A stretch of DNA of 64,000 bases, from positions 17,187-81,186 of the forward strand of contig JAGWLO010000005.1 of NCBI GenBank assembly GCA_028872015.1, written 5' to 3'. This DNA is from Burkholderiales bacterium (GTDB lineage: Bacteria > Pseudomonadota > Gammaproteobacteria > Burkholderiales > Burkholderiaceae_C). A program made the position numbers and the translations under genes. Under the pieces are notes generated by a model. The model saw nothing but the letters and a program-made list of their open reading frames with translations, was not told the DNA's origin and ran no database searches. The first letter of the stretch is position 1, and every line of letters starts with the position of its first letter. Shown in pieces: positions 21,913 to 34,807 of the stretch.

Positions 21913-23016
21913 ATGAAGCCTTCCCTGCGCGAACAATTCGACCGCCTGGCCTTGCGTCTGGCCGAGCTCGACGCCTTGCTGGCCGACCCCCAGGTGTCGG
22001 CCGACCTGCCGCGCTGGCGCACGCTGTCGCGCGAGCAGGCTCAGGCCAGCGAGATCGTGGAGCGCTACGCGCGCTTCCGGCAGCGCGAGCGCGACCTGGC
22101 CGCTGCGCAGGAACTGCAGGCCCAGGACGACGACCCCGGCATGGCCGAGCTGGCGCGAGAGGAGATCGCCGCGGCCCATGCCGACCTGGGGCGGCTCGAA
22201 GCCGAACTACAGGCCGCACTCATCCCGCGCGACCCCGACGACCAGCGCAACGCCTTTCTCGAGATCCGCGCTGGCACCGGCGGCGACGAGTCGGCGCTGT
22301 TCGCCGGCGACCTGGCGCGCATGTACCTGCGCTACTGCGAGCGCCGCGGCTGGCGCACCGAGGTCCTGAGCCAGAGCGAGGCCGAGCTGGGCGGCTACAA
22401 GGAGCTGGTGCTGCGCATCGAAGGCGAGCGCGCAGGCCCGGGCGTGTACGGCCAGCTGCGCTTCGAGAGCGGCGGCCACCGCGTGCAGCGCGTGCCTGCC
22501 ACCGAGAGCCAGGGCCGCATCCACACCAGCGCCTGCACCGTGGCCGTGATGCCCGAGCCCGACGAGGCCGAGGAGGTGCAGCTCAACCCGGCCGAGCTGC
22601 GCATCGACACCTTCCGCGCCAGCGGCGCCGGCGGCCAGCACATCAACAAGACCGACAGCGCGGTGCGCATCACGCACCTGCCCACCGGGCTGGTGGCCGA
22701 GTGCCAGGACGACCGCAGCCAGCACCGCAACAAGGCCAAGGCGATGGCGGTGCTGGCGGCGCGCCTGCGCGACAAGGAACAGACCGAGCGCGCGGCGCGC
22801 GAGGCGGCCACGCGCAAGAGTCTCATCGGCAGCGGCGACCGCAGCGACCGCATCCGCACCTACAACTTTCCACAGGGTCGGCTCACCGACCACCGCATCA
22901 ACCTGACGCTGTACAAGCTGGCGCAGATCCTGGACGGCGATCTCGGCGACGTGGTCGCCGCGCTGCAGGCCGCGCGTGCGGCCGAGCAGCTGGCGCAGCT
23001 CGAAGCAGGTGCCTGA
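21913..23016 (+). CDS. prfA: Peptide chain release factor 1
   Basis: [22 protein letters not shown] (GGQ motif); PAT tripeptide in [14 protein letters not shown]. Confidence 0.97.
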   Translation: MKPSLREQFDRLALRLAELDALLADPQVSADLPRWRTLSREQAQASEIVERYARFRQRERDLAAAQELQAQDDDPGMAELAREEIAAAHADLGRLEAELQAALIPRDPDDQRNAFLEIRAGTGGDESALFAGDLARMYLRYCERRGWRTEVLSQSEAELGGYKELVLRIEGERAGPGVYGQLRFESGGHRVQRVPATESQGRIHTSACTVAVMPEPDEAEEVQLNPAELRIDTFRASGAGGQHINKTDSAVRITHLPTGLVAECQDDRSQHRNKAKAMAVLAARLRDKEQTERAAREAATRKSLIGSGDRSDRIRTYNFPQGRLTDHRINLTLYKLAQILDGDLGDVVAALQAARAAEQLAQLEAGA

Positions 23017-23061
23017 GCCCGCAACAGCTCCCTGCGCCCGCACCCCCACGCAGCGCCACGC

Positions 23062-23883
23062 ATGAACATCGCCCAGGCCCTGGCCGAGGCGCACCGCGCC
23101 GGTGTGGCACGGCTCGATGCCCAGCTGCTGCTGGCGCACCTGCTCGGCCGCCCGCGCGCCTGGCTGCTGGCGCACGACGACGCACCGCTGGAGGCTGCGC
23201 AGGCGGTCTGGCTGCGCGCCAGGCTGGCGCGGCGCGCCGCTGGCGAGCCGCTGGCCTACCTCACGGGCGAGTGCGAGTTCTGCGGCCTGCGGCTGCAGGT
23301 CACGCCCGCCGTGCTGGTGCCACGCCCCGAGACCGAAGGCCTGGTCGAGTGGGCGCTGGCCTGCCTGGCACGGGCCCCTGCCGCCACCGTGGCCGACCTG
23401 GGCACCGGCAGCGGCGCGGTGGCGCTGGCCATTGCGCGGGCGCGTCCCGATGTCGCCGTGGTGGCTACCGACTTCAGCCCCGAGGCGCTGGCTGTGGCCG
23501 GCGCCAATGCGCGAGCCCACGGGGTGGCGCTCGAACTGGCGGCCGGCTCCTGGTGGGGGCCGCTGTCCGGCCGGCGCTTCGGGCTCGTGGTCTCGAATCC
23601 GCCGTACGTGGCCGCCGGCGATCCGCACCTGCACGCCCTGCGGCATGAGCCCAAGCATGCGCTTACACCAGGCGGTGACGGCATGGATGCCCTGCGCGCC
23701 ATCGTGGCCGGCGGCGCAGACCATCTGCGACCCGGCGCCTGGCTGCTGCTGGAGCACGGGCACGACCAGGGTGATGCAGTGCGCGCACTGTTTGCCAACG
23801 CCGGCTTCGGCCCGGCCCAGACGCGGACCGACCTGGCCGGCCTGCCGCGCTGCACCGGCGCCGCCTGGCCCGGCGACCCCTGA
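23062..23883 (+). CDS. prmC: Release factor glutamine methyltransferase PrmC/HemK
   Basis: VPRPETE, DLGTGSGAVALAIA, VSNPPYVA. Confidence 0.95.
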   Translation: MNIAQALAEAHRAGVARLDAQLLLAHLLGRPRAWLLAHDDAPLEAAQAVWLRARLARRAAGEPLAYLTGECEFCGLRLQVTPAVLVPRPETEGLVEWALACLARAPAATVADLGTGSGAVALAIARARPDVAVVATDFSPEALAVAGANARAHGVALELAAGSWWGPLSGRRFGLVVSNPPYVAAGDPHLHALRHEPKHALTPGGDGMDALRAIVAGGADHLRPGAWLLLEHGHDQGDAVRALFANAGFGPAQTRTDLAGLPRCTGAAWPGDP

Positions 23884-23985
23884 CCGGCCGCGGCGCCCCA
23901 GCCAGGGCTTGGCGCCCCCGCCCCCGGACGGCACTCGACAAAACGTGCACACCGGTCCGGCGCAGCGCATCATGGCGCCCGAGCG

Positions 23986-24597
23986 ATGTTCGCCATGGAG
24001 GCCCCCATGCCAGTGCGCCTGCCCGTCCTCGGTGTGTCGTTGTTCGCGTTGCCGCTGCTGGCGGCCGCGGCCGATGGCCTGGTGGCCCCGGCCACCGATG
24101 CAGTCTGGCCCGACTGGCAGGCACGCATCACGATCCTGACGCCCAGCCCGCTGTCGCTCGGCCTGGCCGCGCTGGCCGCCGCGGCGGCCGGCCCCGGCCT
24201 GCAAGGGGGTGCTGTCTTCGGCGACTACGTCTTCGCGCGGCCCTGGTTCGGCAGCTTCCGTGCCAGCGGCGGCTTGTTGCGGGGGCGGCAGGCCGGCCTG
24301 CCGCTGGCCAGCCTGAGCGCCGGCCGCCTGGGCGTGAACGTGATGGGCACTGCCGCCTGGGCGCCAGGCATCGGCGCCGATGCCGACGTCCCCGGCACCT
24401 ACAGCTACCTGGGGCTGGGCTACAACGGCCACGCGCTGCACGGCGGGCTGTCCGTCAGCGCCGACTTCGGCCTGGTCAGCGGCAGCGGCGCCCGCGGCGT
24501 GGGCCGTGCGCTCTTCGGCAGCCAGGGGCTGAACAGTTCACTGCGCGAGCTGCGCCTGTCGCCGCTGCTGCAATTGGGCGTGCGCTACAACTTCTAG
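23986..24597 (+). CDS. Putative small outer-membrane beta-barrel protein
   Basis: Signal peptide; Gly/aromatic alternating segments; C-terminal ...LLQLGVRYNF with terminal Phe typical of OMPs. Confidence 0.6.
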   Translation: MFAMEAPMPVRLPVLGVSLFALPLLAAAADGLVAPATDAVWPDWQARITILTPSPLSLGLAALAAAAAGPGLQGGAVFGDYVFARPWFGSFRASGGLLRGRQAGLPLASLSAGRLGVNVMGTAAWAPGIGADADVPGTYSYLGLGYNGHALHGGLSVSADFGLVSGSGARGVGRALFGSQGLNSSLRELRLSPLLQLGVRYNF

Positions 24598-24699
24598 ATC
24601 ACCGGGGCCGAGCCGGCCCCAAGCACCCGCGCGGGCGTGGGGCAGGGGCTTTGCCGCATACTGGCAGACCCTTCGATCCAGCCCCTGAGGAATTGCCCC

Positions 24700-25017
24700 A
24701 TGAGCGACGTCCAGCAACGCATCGACGACCTGGTGAAGAGCCACCGCGTGATGCTGTTCATGAAGGGAACGGCGCAGTTCCCGATGTGCGGCTTCTCGGG
24801 TCGCGCGATCCAGGTGCTGAAGGCCTGCGGCGCCACCGACCTGAAGACCTTCAACGTGCTCGAGGACGAGGCCGTGCGCCAGGGCATCAAGGACTACGCG
24901 CAGTGGCCCACCATTCCGCAGCTGTACGTCGACGGCGAGTTCGTCGGCGGCTCGGACATCATGATGGAGATGTACGAGTCGGGCGAACTGCAGCAGCTGA
25001 TCGCCGGCAAGGCCTGA
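24700..25017 (+). CDS. grxD: Monothiol glutaredoxin, Grx4 family
   Basis: VMLFMKGTAQFPMCGFSGRAIQVL, WPTIPQLYVDGEFVGGSDI. Confidence 0.95.
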   Translation: MSDVQQRIDDLVKSHRVMLFMKGTAQFPMCGFSGRAIQVLKACGATDLKTFNVLEDEAVRQGIKDYAQWPTIPQLYVDGEFVGGSDIMMEMYESGELQQLIAGKA

Positions 25018-25018
25018 C

Positions 25019-25594
25019 ATGGCGGCGCAGCGCCTGGTGGTGGGCATCACCGGCGCGACAGGCGCGGTCTACGGTGTCAAGCTGCTGCAGCGCGCGCGGG
25101 CGCTGGGCTTGCAGACGCACCTGGTGGTGACGCCGGCGGGCGTGTTGAACGCGCACCACGAGCTGGGCCTGGACCGGCACGCGCTGGAAGCGCTGGCCGA
25201 CCGGGCCTACGCGCCCGGCGACGTCGGTGCCTGCCTGGCCAGCGGCAGCTGGGGCAGCTTCGATGCCACGGCGATGGTCATCGCCCCTTGCTCGATGAAA
25301 ACGCTGGCCGCGGTCGCGCTCGGGCTGTCGGACAACCTGCTCACGCGCGCCGCCGACGTGACGCTGAAGGAGCGCCGGCGCCTGGTGCTGATGGTGCGCG
25401 AGACCCCGTTCAACCTGGCCCACCTGCGCCACATGACCGCCGCCACCGAGATGGGGGCGATCGTGTTTCCGCCGCTGCCGGCCTTCTACCTGCGTCCCGG
25501 CAGCATCGACGAGATGGTGGCCGAGAGCGTGGAACGCGTGCTCGCCCTGGTCGGGGCAGCCGGCGCTGCGCCGCGGCCCTGGGGCGGCCTGTAG
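25019..25594 (+). CDS. ubiX: Flavin prenyltransferase UbiX
   Basis: VVGITGATGAVYGVKLLQ, APCSMKTLAAVALGLSDNLLTRAADVTLKERRRLVLMVRETP. Confidence 0.94.
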   Translation: MAAQRLVVGITGATGAVYGVKLLQRARALGLQTHLVVTPAGVLNAHHELGLDRHALEALADRAYAPGDVGACLASGSWGSFDATAMVIAPCSMKTLAAVALGLSDNLLTRAADVTLKERRRLVLMVRETPFNLAHLRHMTAATEMGAIVFPPLPAFYLRPGSIDEMVAESVERVLALVGAAGAAPRPWGGL

Positions 25595-25616
25595 CGGCGC
25601 CGCCGACGCCGGGGCG

Positions 25617-26225
25617 TCAGTCGGGTCGGATGTCCCACAGCCGCCGCGCACCCAGCACCCGGCGCGGGTACTCGGGGCGGCCGCGGCTGCCGTTGTAGCG
25701 GCCCAGCGCCATGAACAGGTCGCCCTGCTCGAGGTCGAGGTAGTGGCGCAGGATGACGCAGCCGAAGCGCAGATTGGTCTGCAGGTGGAACAGTCCCTGC
25801 ACGTCGCCGTCGCCAATCTGGCGCGCCCAGAACGGCATCACCTGCATGTAGCCGCGTGCGCCGGCGGCGCTGATGGCGTACTTGCGAAATCCGCTCTCGA
25901 CCTGGATCAGACCGAGCACCAGTGCCGTCTCGAGGCCGGCGCGGCGGCTTTCGTACCAGGCCGTCTGCAGCAGGTCGAGCCGGGTGTGCGGGTCGGCCTT
26001 GTGCGGTTTCAAGCGCTGGCTCGCATCGCCCAGCCAGCGCAGGTAGGCCAGCCGGTCGTCCAGCCGCGTGAAGTGCGGGCGCGGCGGCCCGTCGTCGGCC
26101 ACCGCTGCAGCCAACGCCGTGCGCACTGCGTCGGCCAGCGGCTCCTCGACCTGCGCCCCGGCGCGGGCCGGCCGCAGCCAGCCCAGCAACGGGGCGGCCA
26201 ACCAGGCCCGCCGTGCCGGCTTCAT
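25617..26225 (-). CDS. Lytic transglycosylase (SLT domain)
   Basis: [56 protein letters not shown]. Confidence 0.88.
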   Translation of the reverse strand: MKPARRAWLAAPLLGWLRPARAGAQVEEPLADAVRTALAAAVADDGPPRPHFTRLDDRLAYLRWLGDASQRLKPHKADPHTRLDLLQTAWYESRRAGLETALVLGLIQVESGFRKYAISAAGARGYMQVMPFWARQIGDGDVQGLFHLQTNLRFGCVILRHYLDLEQGDLFMALGRYNGSRGRPEYPRRVLGARRLWDIRPD

Positions 26226-27967
26226 CGGGGCAGGCGCGCCCTCAGGCTGGCCAGCAGCTCGGCGCGGGGCAGCGTCGTGGCCGCGGTCTCGCGCCGGCCC
26301 TGCAGTTCGACCGTGGCGGCCGCCAGCCCACGCTCGGACAGCACCACGCGCTGCGGCACGCCGATCAGCTCCCAGTCGGCGAACATCGCCCCGGGCCGCT
26401 CGCCGCGGTCGTCCAGCAGCACGTCGAAGCCAGCGGCCGCCAGCTCGTCGTGCAGCGCCTCGGCAGCCGCGCGCACCGCGGCATTGCGGTCGTAGCCGAT
26501 CGGGCAGATCACCACCTCGAAGGGCGCCATCGCCGCCGGCCAGGCGATGCCGCGCTCGTCGTGGTTCTGCTCGATCGCCGCGCCCAGCAGCCGCGTCACG
26601 CCAATGCCGTAGCAGCCCATCACGAAGCGCTGCGGCTTGCCCGTTTCGTCCAGGAAGGTGGCATTCATCGCGTCGCTGTACTTGGTGCCGAGCAGGAAGA
26701 TGTGGCCCACCTCGATGCCGCGCTGGATCGCGAGCACGCCACGGCCATCGGGCGAGGGGTCGCCGGCGACGACGTTGCGCAGGTCGGCCACGGCATCGGG
26801 CTCGGGCAGGTCGCGGCCCCAGTTGACGCCCGTGAAATGACAGTCGGCCTCGTTGGCGCCGCAGACGAAATCGGCCATGCGCGCCACCGTGCGGTCGGCC
26901 ACGATCTTCACGGGCCGCTTCAGCCCGATGGGCCCGAGGTAGCCCGGCTTGCAGCCGAAGTGCGCCTCGATCTCGGCGCCGGTGGCGAAACGGAAACCAC
27001 CCCGCAGCCCGTCGACCTTGCCGGCCTTGACCTCGTTCAGGTCGTGGTCGCCGCGCACCAGCAGCAACCACAGGGTGGTCTTGACGGCCGTGCCCTGCTC
27101 GCCGGTCTCGTCGGTGGCCAGCACGAGCGACTTCACCGTGCGCTGCAGCGGCAGGCCGAGCAGCGCGGCGACGTCGGCGCAGGTGCTCTTGCCAGGCGTG
27201 GGCGTCCTGGCCAGCGGCTGCGTCGCAGCGCCGCGCTCGGCCAGCAACGGCAGCCCCTCGGCGAGTTCGATGTTGGCCGCGTAGTCGCTGTCCGGGCAGT
27301 AGACGATGGCATCCTCGCCCGTGTCGGCGATGACCTGGAACTCGAGCGAGACGTCGCCACCGATCGCGCCGGTGTCGGCCGCCACGGCGCGGTACGCCAG
27401 GCCCATGCGGTCGAAGATGGCGCAGTAGGCCTTGTACATGGCGTCGTAGCTGCGGCGGCCGGACTCGAAATCGCGGTCGAAGGAGTACGCATCCTTCATC
27501 GTGAACTCACGTCCCCGCATGACGCCGAAGCGCGGACGGCGCTCGTCGCGGAACTTGGTCTGGATGTGGTAGAAATTCCGCGGCAGCTGCTTGTAGCTGC
27601 GCAGCTCCTGGCGCGCGATGTCGGTGATGACCTCCTCGCTCGTGGGCTGGATCACGAAGTCGCGGTCGTGCCGGTCCTTCACCCGCAGCAGTTCGGGGCC
27701 GTATTTCTGGAACCGGCCCGATTCCTGCCACAGCTCGGCCGGCTGCACCACGGGCATCAGCAACTCGATGGCGCCGGCGCGGTTCATCTCTGCACGCACG
27801 ATGGCCTCGACCTTGCGGATCACGCGCAGCCCGAGCGGCATGTAGTTGTAGATGCCGGCGCCCAGGCGCTTGATCAGGCCGGCGCGCAGCATCAGGCGAT
27901 GGCTGGCGATCTCGGCGTCGGCAGGCGCTTCCTTGAGCGTGGAGATGAAGGTCGCAGAGGCTTTCAT
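26222..27967 (-). CDS. proS: Prolyl-tRNA synthetase
   Basis: [49 protein letters not shown]; class II aaRS motifs; [10 protein letters not shown]. Confidence 0.97.
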   Translation of the reverse strand: MKASATFISTLKEAPADAEIASHRLMLRAGLIKRLGAGIYNYMPLGLRVIRKVEAIVRAEMNRAGAIELLMPVVQPAELWQESGRFQKYGPELLRVKDRHDRDFVIQPTSEEVITDIARQELRSYKQLPRNFYHIQTKFRDERRPRFGVMRGREFTMKDAYSFDRDFESGRRSYDAMYKAYCAIFDRMGLAYRAVAADTGAIGGDVSLEFQVIADTGEDAIVYCPDSDYAANIELAEGLPLLAERGAATQPLARTPTPGKSTCADVAALLGLPLQRTVKSLVLATDETGEQGTAVKTTLWLLLVRGDHDLNEVKAGKVDGLRGGFRFATGAEIEAHFGCKPGYLGPIGLKRPVKIVADRTVARMADFVCGANEADCHFTGVNWGRDLPEPDAVADLRNVVAGDPSPDGRGVLAIQRGIEVGHIFLLGTKYSDAMNATFLDETGKPQRFVMGCYGIGVTRLLGAAIEQNHDERGIAWPAAMAPFEVVICPIGYDRNAAVRAAAEALHDELAAAGFDVLLDDRGERPGAMFADWELIGVPQRVVLSERGLAAATVELQGRRETAATTLPRAELLASLRARLPR

Positions 27968-28115
27968 GAGCGTCGTTCGGCACGCGCCGCAGCGCCCGCG
28001 GAGCGGGGCCGCGAGCCGGGCAGCAGCCCGGCCGGCGCATGCGGGTTAGCGAGAGTGCGCCCGCCGCACAGCGCCGGTGCAATAATGAAAACAGTCACAA
28101 AATTGGGGTCCGATT

Positions 28116-28697
28116 ATGCTCGACCGGGAAGGCTTCAGGCCCAACGTCGGCATCATCCTGCTCAACGCCCGCAACCAGGTCTTCTGGGGCAAGCGACTGC
28201 GCACGCATTCGTGGCAATTTCCGCAGGGCGGCATCAAGCACGGCGAATCGCCCGAGCAGGCGATGTTCCGCGAACTGCACGAAGAGGTGGGCCTGCTGCC
28301 CGACCACGTGCAGATCGTCGCGCGCACCCGCGACTGGCTGCGCTACGAGGTGCCCGACCACTTCATCCGCAAGGAAGCGCGCGGCCACTACCGCGGCCAG
28401 AAGCAGATCTGGTTCCTGCTGCGCCTGCTGGGCCGCGACTGCGACATGAACCTGCGCGCCACCGACCATCCCGAGTTCGACGCCTGGCGCTGGAACGAGT
28501 ACTGGGTGCCGCTCGATCTGGTGATCGAGTTCAAGCGCGGCGTGTACGAGATGGCGCTGACCGAACTCGCGCGCTTCCTGCCGCGCAGCAGCCCCCACAA
28601 CCGCTACCTGCGTGCGGGTGCGCGTATGCACCGCTTCGGGTCCGAGCCCGGCGCGTTGGCGCTGCCCCCTGACGCCGAAGCGTCGATCGCCAAATAG
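28116..28697 (+). CDS. rppH: RNA pyrophosphohydrolase (Nudix)
   Basis: [27 protein letters not shown], Nudix box [23 protein letters not shown]. Confidence 0.95.
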   Translation: MLDREGFRPNVGIILLNARNQVFWGKRLRTHSWQFPQGGIKHGESPEQAMFRELHEEVGLLPDHVQIVARTRDWLRYEVPDHFIRKEARGHYRGQKQIWFLLRLLGRDCDMNLRATDHPEFDAWRWNEYWVPLDLVIEFKRGVYEMALTELARFLPRSSPHNRYLRAGARMHRFGSEPGALALPPDAEASIAK

Positions 28698-28719
28698 CCG
28701 CCCGGCGTCGTCGCCGCCA

Positions 28720-30913
<2,194 letters not shown>

Positions 30914-30944
30914 TTATCGGGCCGCGCACAGCCCCCAAGAGGCA

Positions 30945-30970
30945 CGAAGCCCCGGCAGGCCGGGGCTTCG
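30945..30970 (-). terminator. Strong hairpin between rpmA and obg (terminator/attenuator-like)
   Basis: CGAAGCCCCGGC-AG-GCCGGGGCTTCG inverted repeat; only a weak T-rich tract on the minus strand. Confidence 0.45.
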
Positions 30971-31002
30971 TCGGGTGCCGCGCGGGGCGCGGTGCTGGCG
31001 CT

Positions 31003-31260
31003 TCAGGCCGCCTTGACGAAGACCGTCTGGCGGTTGAGCGAACCCTTGGTCTCGAACGAGACCGCACCATCGGCGAGCGCGAACAGGGTGTGATCCTTGC
31101 CGATGCCGACGTTGGTGCCGGGGTGGAACTTGGTGCCGCGCTGGCGGACGATGATCGAGCCTGCCGTCACCTGCTGACCGCCGAACACCTTGACGCCGAG
31201 CATCTTCGGCTTCGAGTCGCGACCGTTGCGGGTGGAGCCGCCGCCTTTTTTCTGTGCCAT
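31003..31260 (-). CDS. rpmA: 50S ribosomal protein L27
   Basis: [48 protein letters not shown]. Confidence 0.98.
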   Translation of the reverse strand: MAQKKGGGSTRNGRDSKPKMLGVKVFGGQQVTAGSIIVRQRGTKFHPGTNVGIGKDHTLFALADGAVSFETKGSLNRQTVFVKAA

Positions 31261-31287
31261 CTGGAGTGCCTCTTTCGCGCCGGGCGG

Positions 31288-31602
31288 TTAGGCCAGGTTC
31301 AGCGAGCCGATCTGCAGCTCGGTGTAGGACTGGCGGTGACCGCCGTGCTTCTGGTAGTGCTTGCGGCGGCGCATCTTGAAGATGCGCACCTTGTCATGCT
31401 TGCCCTGAGCCACGACCGTGGCGGTGACCGTGGCACCCGCGACCCAGGGCGTCCCGACCTTCAGCTCGGCGCCGCTGCCGACGGCGAGCACCTGGTCGAT
31501 GACGAGTTCCTGGCCCACGTCCGCAGCAATCTGTTCTACCTTGATCTTTTCGCCGGCGGCAACCTTGTATTGCTTGCCCCCGGTTTTTATGACCGCGTAC
31601 AT
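31288..31602 (-). CDS. rplU: 50S ribosomal protein L21
   Basis: [25 protein letters not shown]...[21 protein letters not shown]. Confidence 0.98.
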   Translation of the reverse strand: MYAVIKTGGKQYKVAAGEKIKVEQIAADVGQELVIDQVLAVGSGAELKVGTPWVAGATVTATVVAQGKHDKVRIFKMRRRKHYQKHGGHRQSYTELQIGSLNLA

Positions 31603-31751
31603 GTGTGACCTTCCCAAAGAACCCAGCGCCCATGCATGCGTGCGGACGCTGGAAAGCCTTTCAGTATAGCAGCGCAGCCAGCAGCCTGGCCTACAAGCCG
31701 CGCGGAACGGTCCAGGTTCCTATAATCGCCTATCCCTTCCGGCCGCGCCTC

Positions 31752-32735
31752 GTGCTCGACACCTCCGCCTCATCGACCGCCTCCGCGGTGCTGATCGACA
31801 CGGCCATGCTGCGCGTGGACGCGGTGATCCGCGAGCGCCTGTCCTCGCGCGTGGCGCTGATCGACCAGATCTCGCGCTACATCGTCAGCGCCGGCGGCAA
31901 GCGCATCCGGCCACGGCTGGTGCTGTTGTTCTCCGACGCCCTGGGCTTCGACGGGCCCGAACGGTTCGAACTGGCGGCCGTGGTCGAGTTCATCCACACC
32001 GCGACCCTGCTGCACGACGACGTGGTCGACGAATCGGCACTGCGCCGCGGCCGCGCCACCGCGAACGCGACTTTCGGCAACGCCGCCAGCGTGCTGGTGG
32101 GCGATTTCCTGTACTCGCGGGCGTTCCAGATGATGGTCGGCGTGAACCGCATGCGGGTGCTGGACGTGCTGGCCGACGCCACCAACGTCATCGCCGAAGG
32201 TGAAGTGCTGCAGCTGATGAACATGCATGACGCCGACCTGGCCGTGCACGACTACTTGCAGGTGATCCGCTTCAAGACGGCCAAGCTGTTCGAGGCCAGC
32301 GCCCGCCTGGGCGCCGTGCTGGCCGGTGCCGAGCCGGCGATCGAGGCCCTCTGCGCCGACTACGGCCGCTCGCTGGGCACTGCATTCCAGCTCGTCGACG
32401 ACCTGCTCGACTACGAAGGCAGCAGCGAGCAGCTCGGCAAGAACGTGGGCGATGACCTGCGCGAGGGCAAGCCCACGCTGCCGCTGCTGCTGGCGATGGA
32501 GCGCGCGCCGCAGGCCGACCGGGCGCTGATCCGGCAGGCGATCGAGCATGGCGAACTGCAGCGCCTGCCCGAGGTGCTGGACATCGTGCGCCGCACGGGC
32601 GCGCTGGACGCCACGCGCGAAGCCGCGATCGGCCAGGCCGAGCAGGCGCGTGCGGCCGCTGCAAGACTGCCGGCCTCGCCGGCCCGCGACGCTCTGATAG
32701 ACTTATGCCTTCGGTCTGTTCACCGTTCATCTTGA
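31752..32735 (+). CDS. ispB: Octaprenyl-diphosphate synthase (polyprenyl synthetase); GTG start proposed
   Basis: GGKRIRPRLVLL, LLHDDVVDESALRRG, FQLVDDLLDYEGS; divergent from rplU. Confidence 0.92.
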   Translation: MLDTSASSTASAVLIDTAMLRVDAVIRERLSSRVALIDQISRYIVSAGGKRIRPRLVLLFSDALGFDGPERFELAAVVEFIHTATLLHDDVVDESALRRGRATANATFGNAASVLVGDFLYSRAFQMMVGVNRMRVLDVLADATNVIAEGEVLQLMNMHDADLAVHDYLQVIRFKTAKLFEASARLGAVLAGAEPAIEALCADYGRSLGTAFQLVDDLLDYEGSSEQLGKNVGDDLREGKPTLPLLLAMERAPQADRALIRQAIEHGELQRLPEVLDIVRRTGALDATREAAIGQAEQARAAAARLPASPARDALIDLCLRSVHRSS

Positions 32736-32823
32736 GCGGTGGCGACGCGCTACAGGACCTTGCAGGTTCCTGCCGGCGAGCGATCGGCCCTGCGCCTGCA
32801 CGGCGCGCCGGCGGTCCGAAAAT

Positions 32824-32900
32824 CGGGGTGTAGCTTAGCCTGGTAGAGCGCTACGTTCGGGACGTAGAGGCCGGAGGTTCGAATCCTCTCACCCCGACCA
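32824..32900 (+). tRNA. tRNA-Pro (anticodon CGG)
   Basis: CGGGGTGTAGCTTAGCCTGGTAGAGCGCTACGTTCGGGACGTAGAGGCCGGAGGTTCGAATCCTCTCACCCCGACCA; anticodon loop TTCGGGA. Confidence 0.96.
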
Positions 32901-33044
32901 GTTTTTTCCGGCGCCCGTCCCGCCGACGCCGCCTTGCCGCGGGTAGCGGTGAATTGCGCCCGCAGCGGCGCCCTGTTCCGCGTTTACACCACCCAGTCGA
33001 TCGGCGATGATCGAACGCGTTCTACCGCTGCCCCCCACCCTTCG

Positions 33045-34769
33045 ATGGCCCTAGAGACCCTGGTCGAGCCGCCCCAGTCCACTTTGTCGGGCGTGGCGAG
33101 GGTGTTGGTCAACGCCGGCCGGCTGACCGCGAAGACGGCCGAAGACCTGACTCGCAGCGCCCTTGAGCGCAAGGGCAGCTTCGTGGCGGCGGTGGTCGGC
33201 GCCGGCGCGGTCAAGGCCGACGACCTGGCCCACACGCTGTCGGCGGCCCTGGCGCTGCCGCTGCTCGACCTGAACGCGGTCGACGCGCAGAAGCTGCCAC
33301 GCAACCTGGTGGACCAGAAGATCGCCAGCCAGTACCAGCTGATCGTGCTGGGCAAGCGCGGCAACCGGATCTTCATCGGCGCGGCGGATCCGACCGACCA
33401 GGAGGCTACCGAGCGCATCAAGTTCACGACCCAGCTCACGCCCGAGTGGGTCGTGGTCGAGTACGACAAGCTCGCGCGCCAGCTCGAGGCCCAGGGCGCC
33501 AGCGCCAACGAGGTGCTCGAGTCGCTGGCCAGTGCCGACTTCGACTTCGACGTCACCGACGACGAGGCGCCGGCGGCCGAGTCGGCCGACGTCACGACCG
33601 AGGTCGAGGACGCGCCGGTCGTGCGTTTCCTGCAGAAGATGCTGATCGACGCCATCAACATGCGGGCCTCCGATCTGCACTTCGAGCCCTACGAGTACAC
33701 CTACCGCGTGCGCTTCCGCATCGACGGCGAGCTGCGCGAGATCACGCAGCCGCCGGTGGCGATCAAGGACAAGCTGGCCTCGCGCATCAAGGTCATCTCG
33801 CGCATGGACATCGCCGAGAAGCGCGTGCCGCAGGACGGGCGCATGAAGCTCAAGTTCGGCAGCAAGGCGATCGACTTCCGCGTCAGCACGCTGCCCACGC
33901 TGTTCGGCGAGAAGGTCGTGATCCGGATCCTCGACCCGAGCAGCGCCAAGCTCGGCATCGAGGCGCTGGGCTACGAGAAGGTCGAGAAGGACCGGCTCAT
34001 GCACTGCATCGGCCGACCCTACGGGATGATCCTCGTCACCGGGCCCACCGGCAGCGGCAAGACGGTGTCGCTGTACACCTGCCTGAACATCCTGAACCAG
34101 CCCGGCGTGAACATCGCCACGGTCGAAGACCCGGCCGAAATCAACCTGCCCGGCATCAACCAGGTCAACGTCAACGACCGGGCCGGGCTGACCTTCGCCG
34201 CAGCGCTGAAGTCGTTCCTGCGCCAGGACCCGGACATCATCATGGTGGGCGAGATCCGCGACCTCGAGACGGCGGACATCGCGATCAAGGCGGCGCAGAC
34301 GGGCCACATGGTGATGAGCACGCTGCACACCAACGACGCGCCGACCACATTGACGCGGCTGCTCAACATGGGCGTGGCGCCGTTCAACATCGCCTCCAGC
34401 GTGCTGTTGATCACGGCCCAGCGGCTGGCGCGCAAGCTGTGCGAGAACTGCAAGAAGCCGGCCGACTACCCTCGCGAGTCGATGCTGAAGGCCGGCTTCA
34501 GGCCCGAAGAACTGGACGGCAACTGGAAGCCCTACCGCGCGGTCGGCTGCTCGTCGTGCAACAACGGCTACAAAGGCCGGGTCGGCATTTACCAAGTGAT
34601 GCCCATCACCGAGGCCATCCAACGCATCATCCTGTCCGAGGGCACGGCGCTGGACATCGCCAAGCAGGCCGCCCTCGAAGGCGTGCGCGACCTGCGCCAG
34701 TCCGGCCTGATCAAGGTGCGGGCCGGCGTCACGACGCTGGAAGAAGTGATCACCGTCACCAACGAGTAG
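33045..34769 (+). CDS. pilB: Type IV pilus assembly ATPase PilB
   Basis: GPTGSGKTVSLYTCLNILN, PDIIMVGEIRDLETADIAIKAAQTGH, tetracysteine CENCKKP...CSSCNNGYKGR. Confidence 0.96.
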   Translation: MALETLVEPPQSTLSGVARVLVNAGRLTAKTAEDLTRSALERKGSFVAAVVGAGAVKADDLAHTLSAALALPLLDLNAVDAQKLPRNLVDQKIASQYQLIVLGKRGNRIFIGAADPTDQEATERIKFTTQLTPEWVVVEYDKLARQLEAQGASANEVLESLASADFDFDVTDDEAPAAESADVTTEVEDAPVVRFLQKMLIDAINMRASDLHFEPYEYTYRVRFRIDGELREITQPPVAIKDKLASRIKVISRMDIAEKRVPQDGRMKLKFGSKAIDFRVSTLPTLFGEKVVIRILDPSSAKLGIEALGYEKVEKDRLMHCIGRPYGMILVTGPTGSGKTVSLYTCLNILNQPGVNIATVEDPAEINLPGINQVNVNDRAGLTFAAALKSFLRQDPDIIMVGEIRDLETADIAIKAAQTGHMVMSTLHTNDAPTTLTRLLNMGVAPFNIASSVLLITAQRLARKLCENCKKPADYPRESMLKAGFRPEELDGNWKPYRAVGCSSCNNGYKGRVGIYQVMPITEAIQRIILSEGTALDIAKQAALEGVRDLRQSGLIKVRAGVTTLEEVITVTNE

Positions 34770-34807
34770 CCGGTCCGGCTGCCCCCAACGACCGCAAGCG
34801 CACATCC

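Noticed and set aside
22207-24441. 744-aa minus-strand ORF
   Set aside because: Antisense of prfA/prmC/OMP-like gene, which have clear family motifs on the plus strand.
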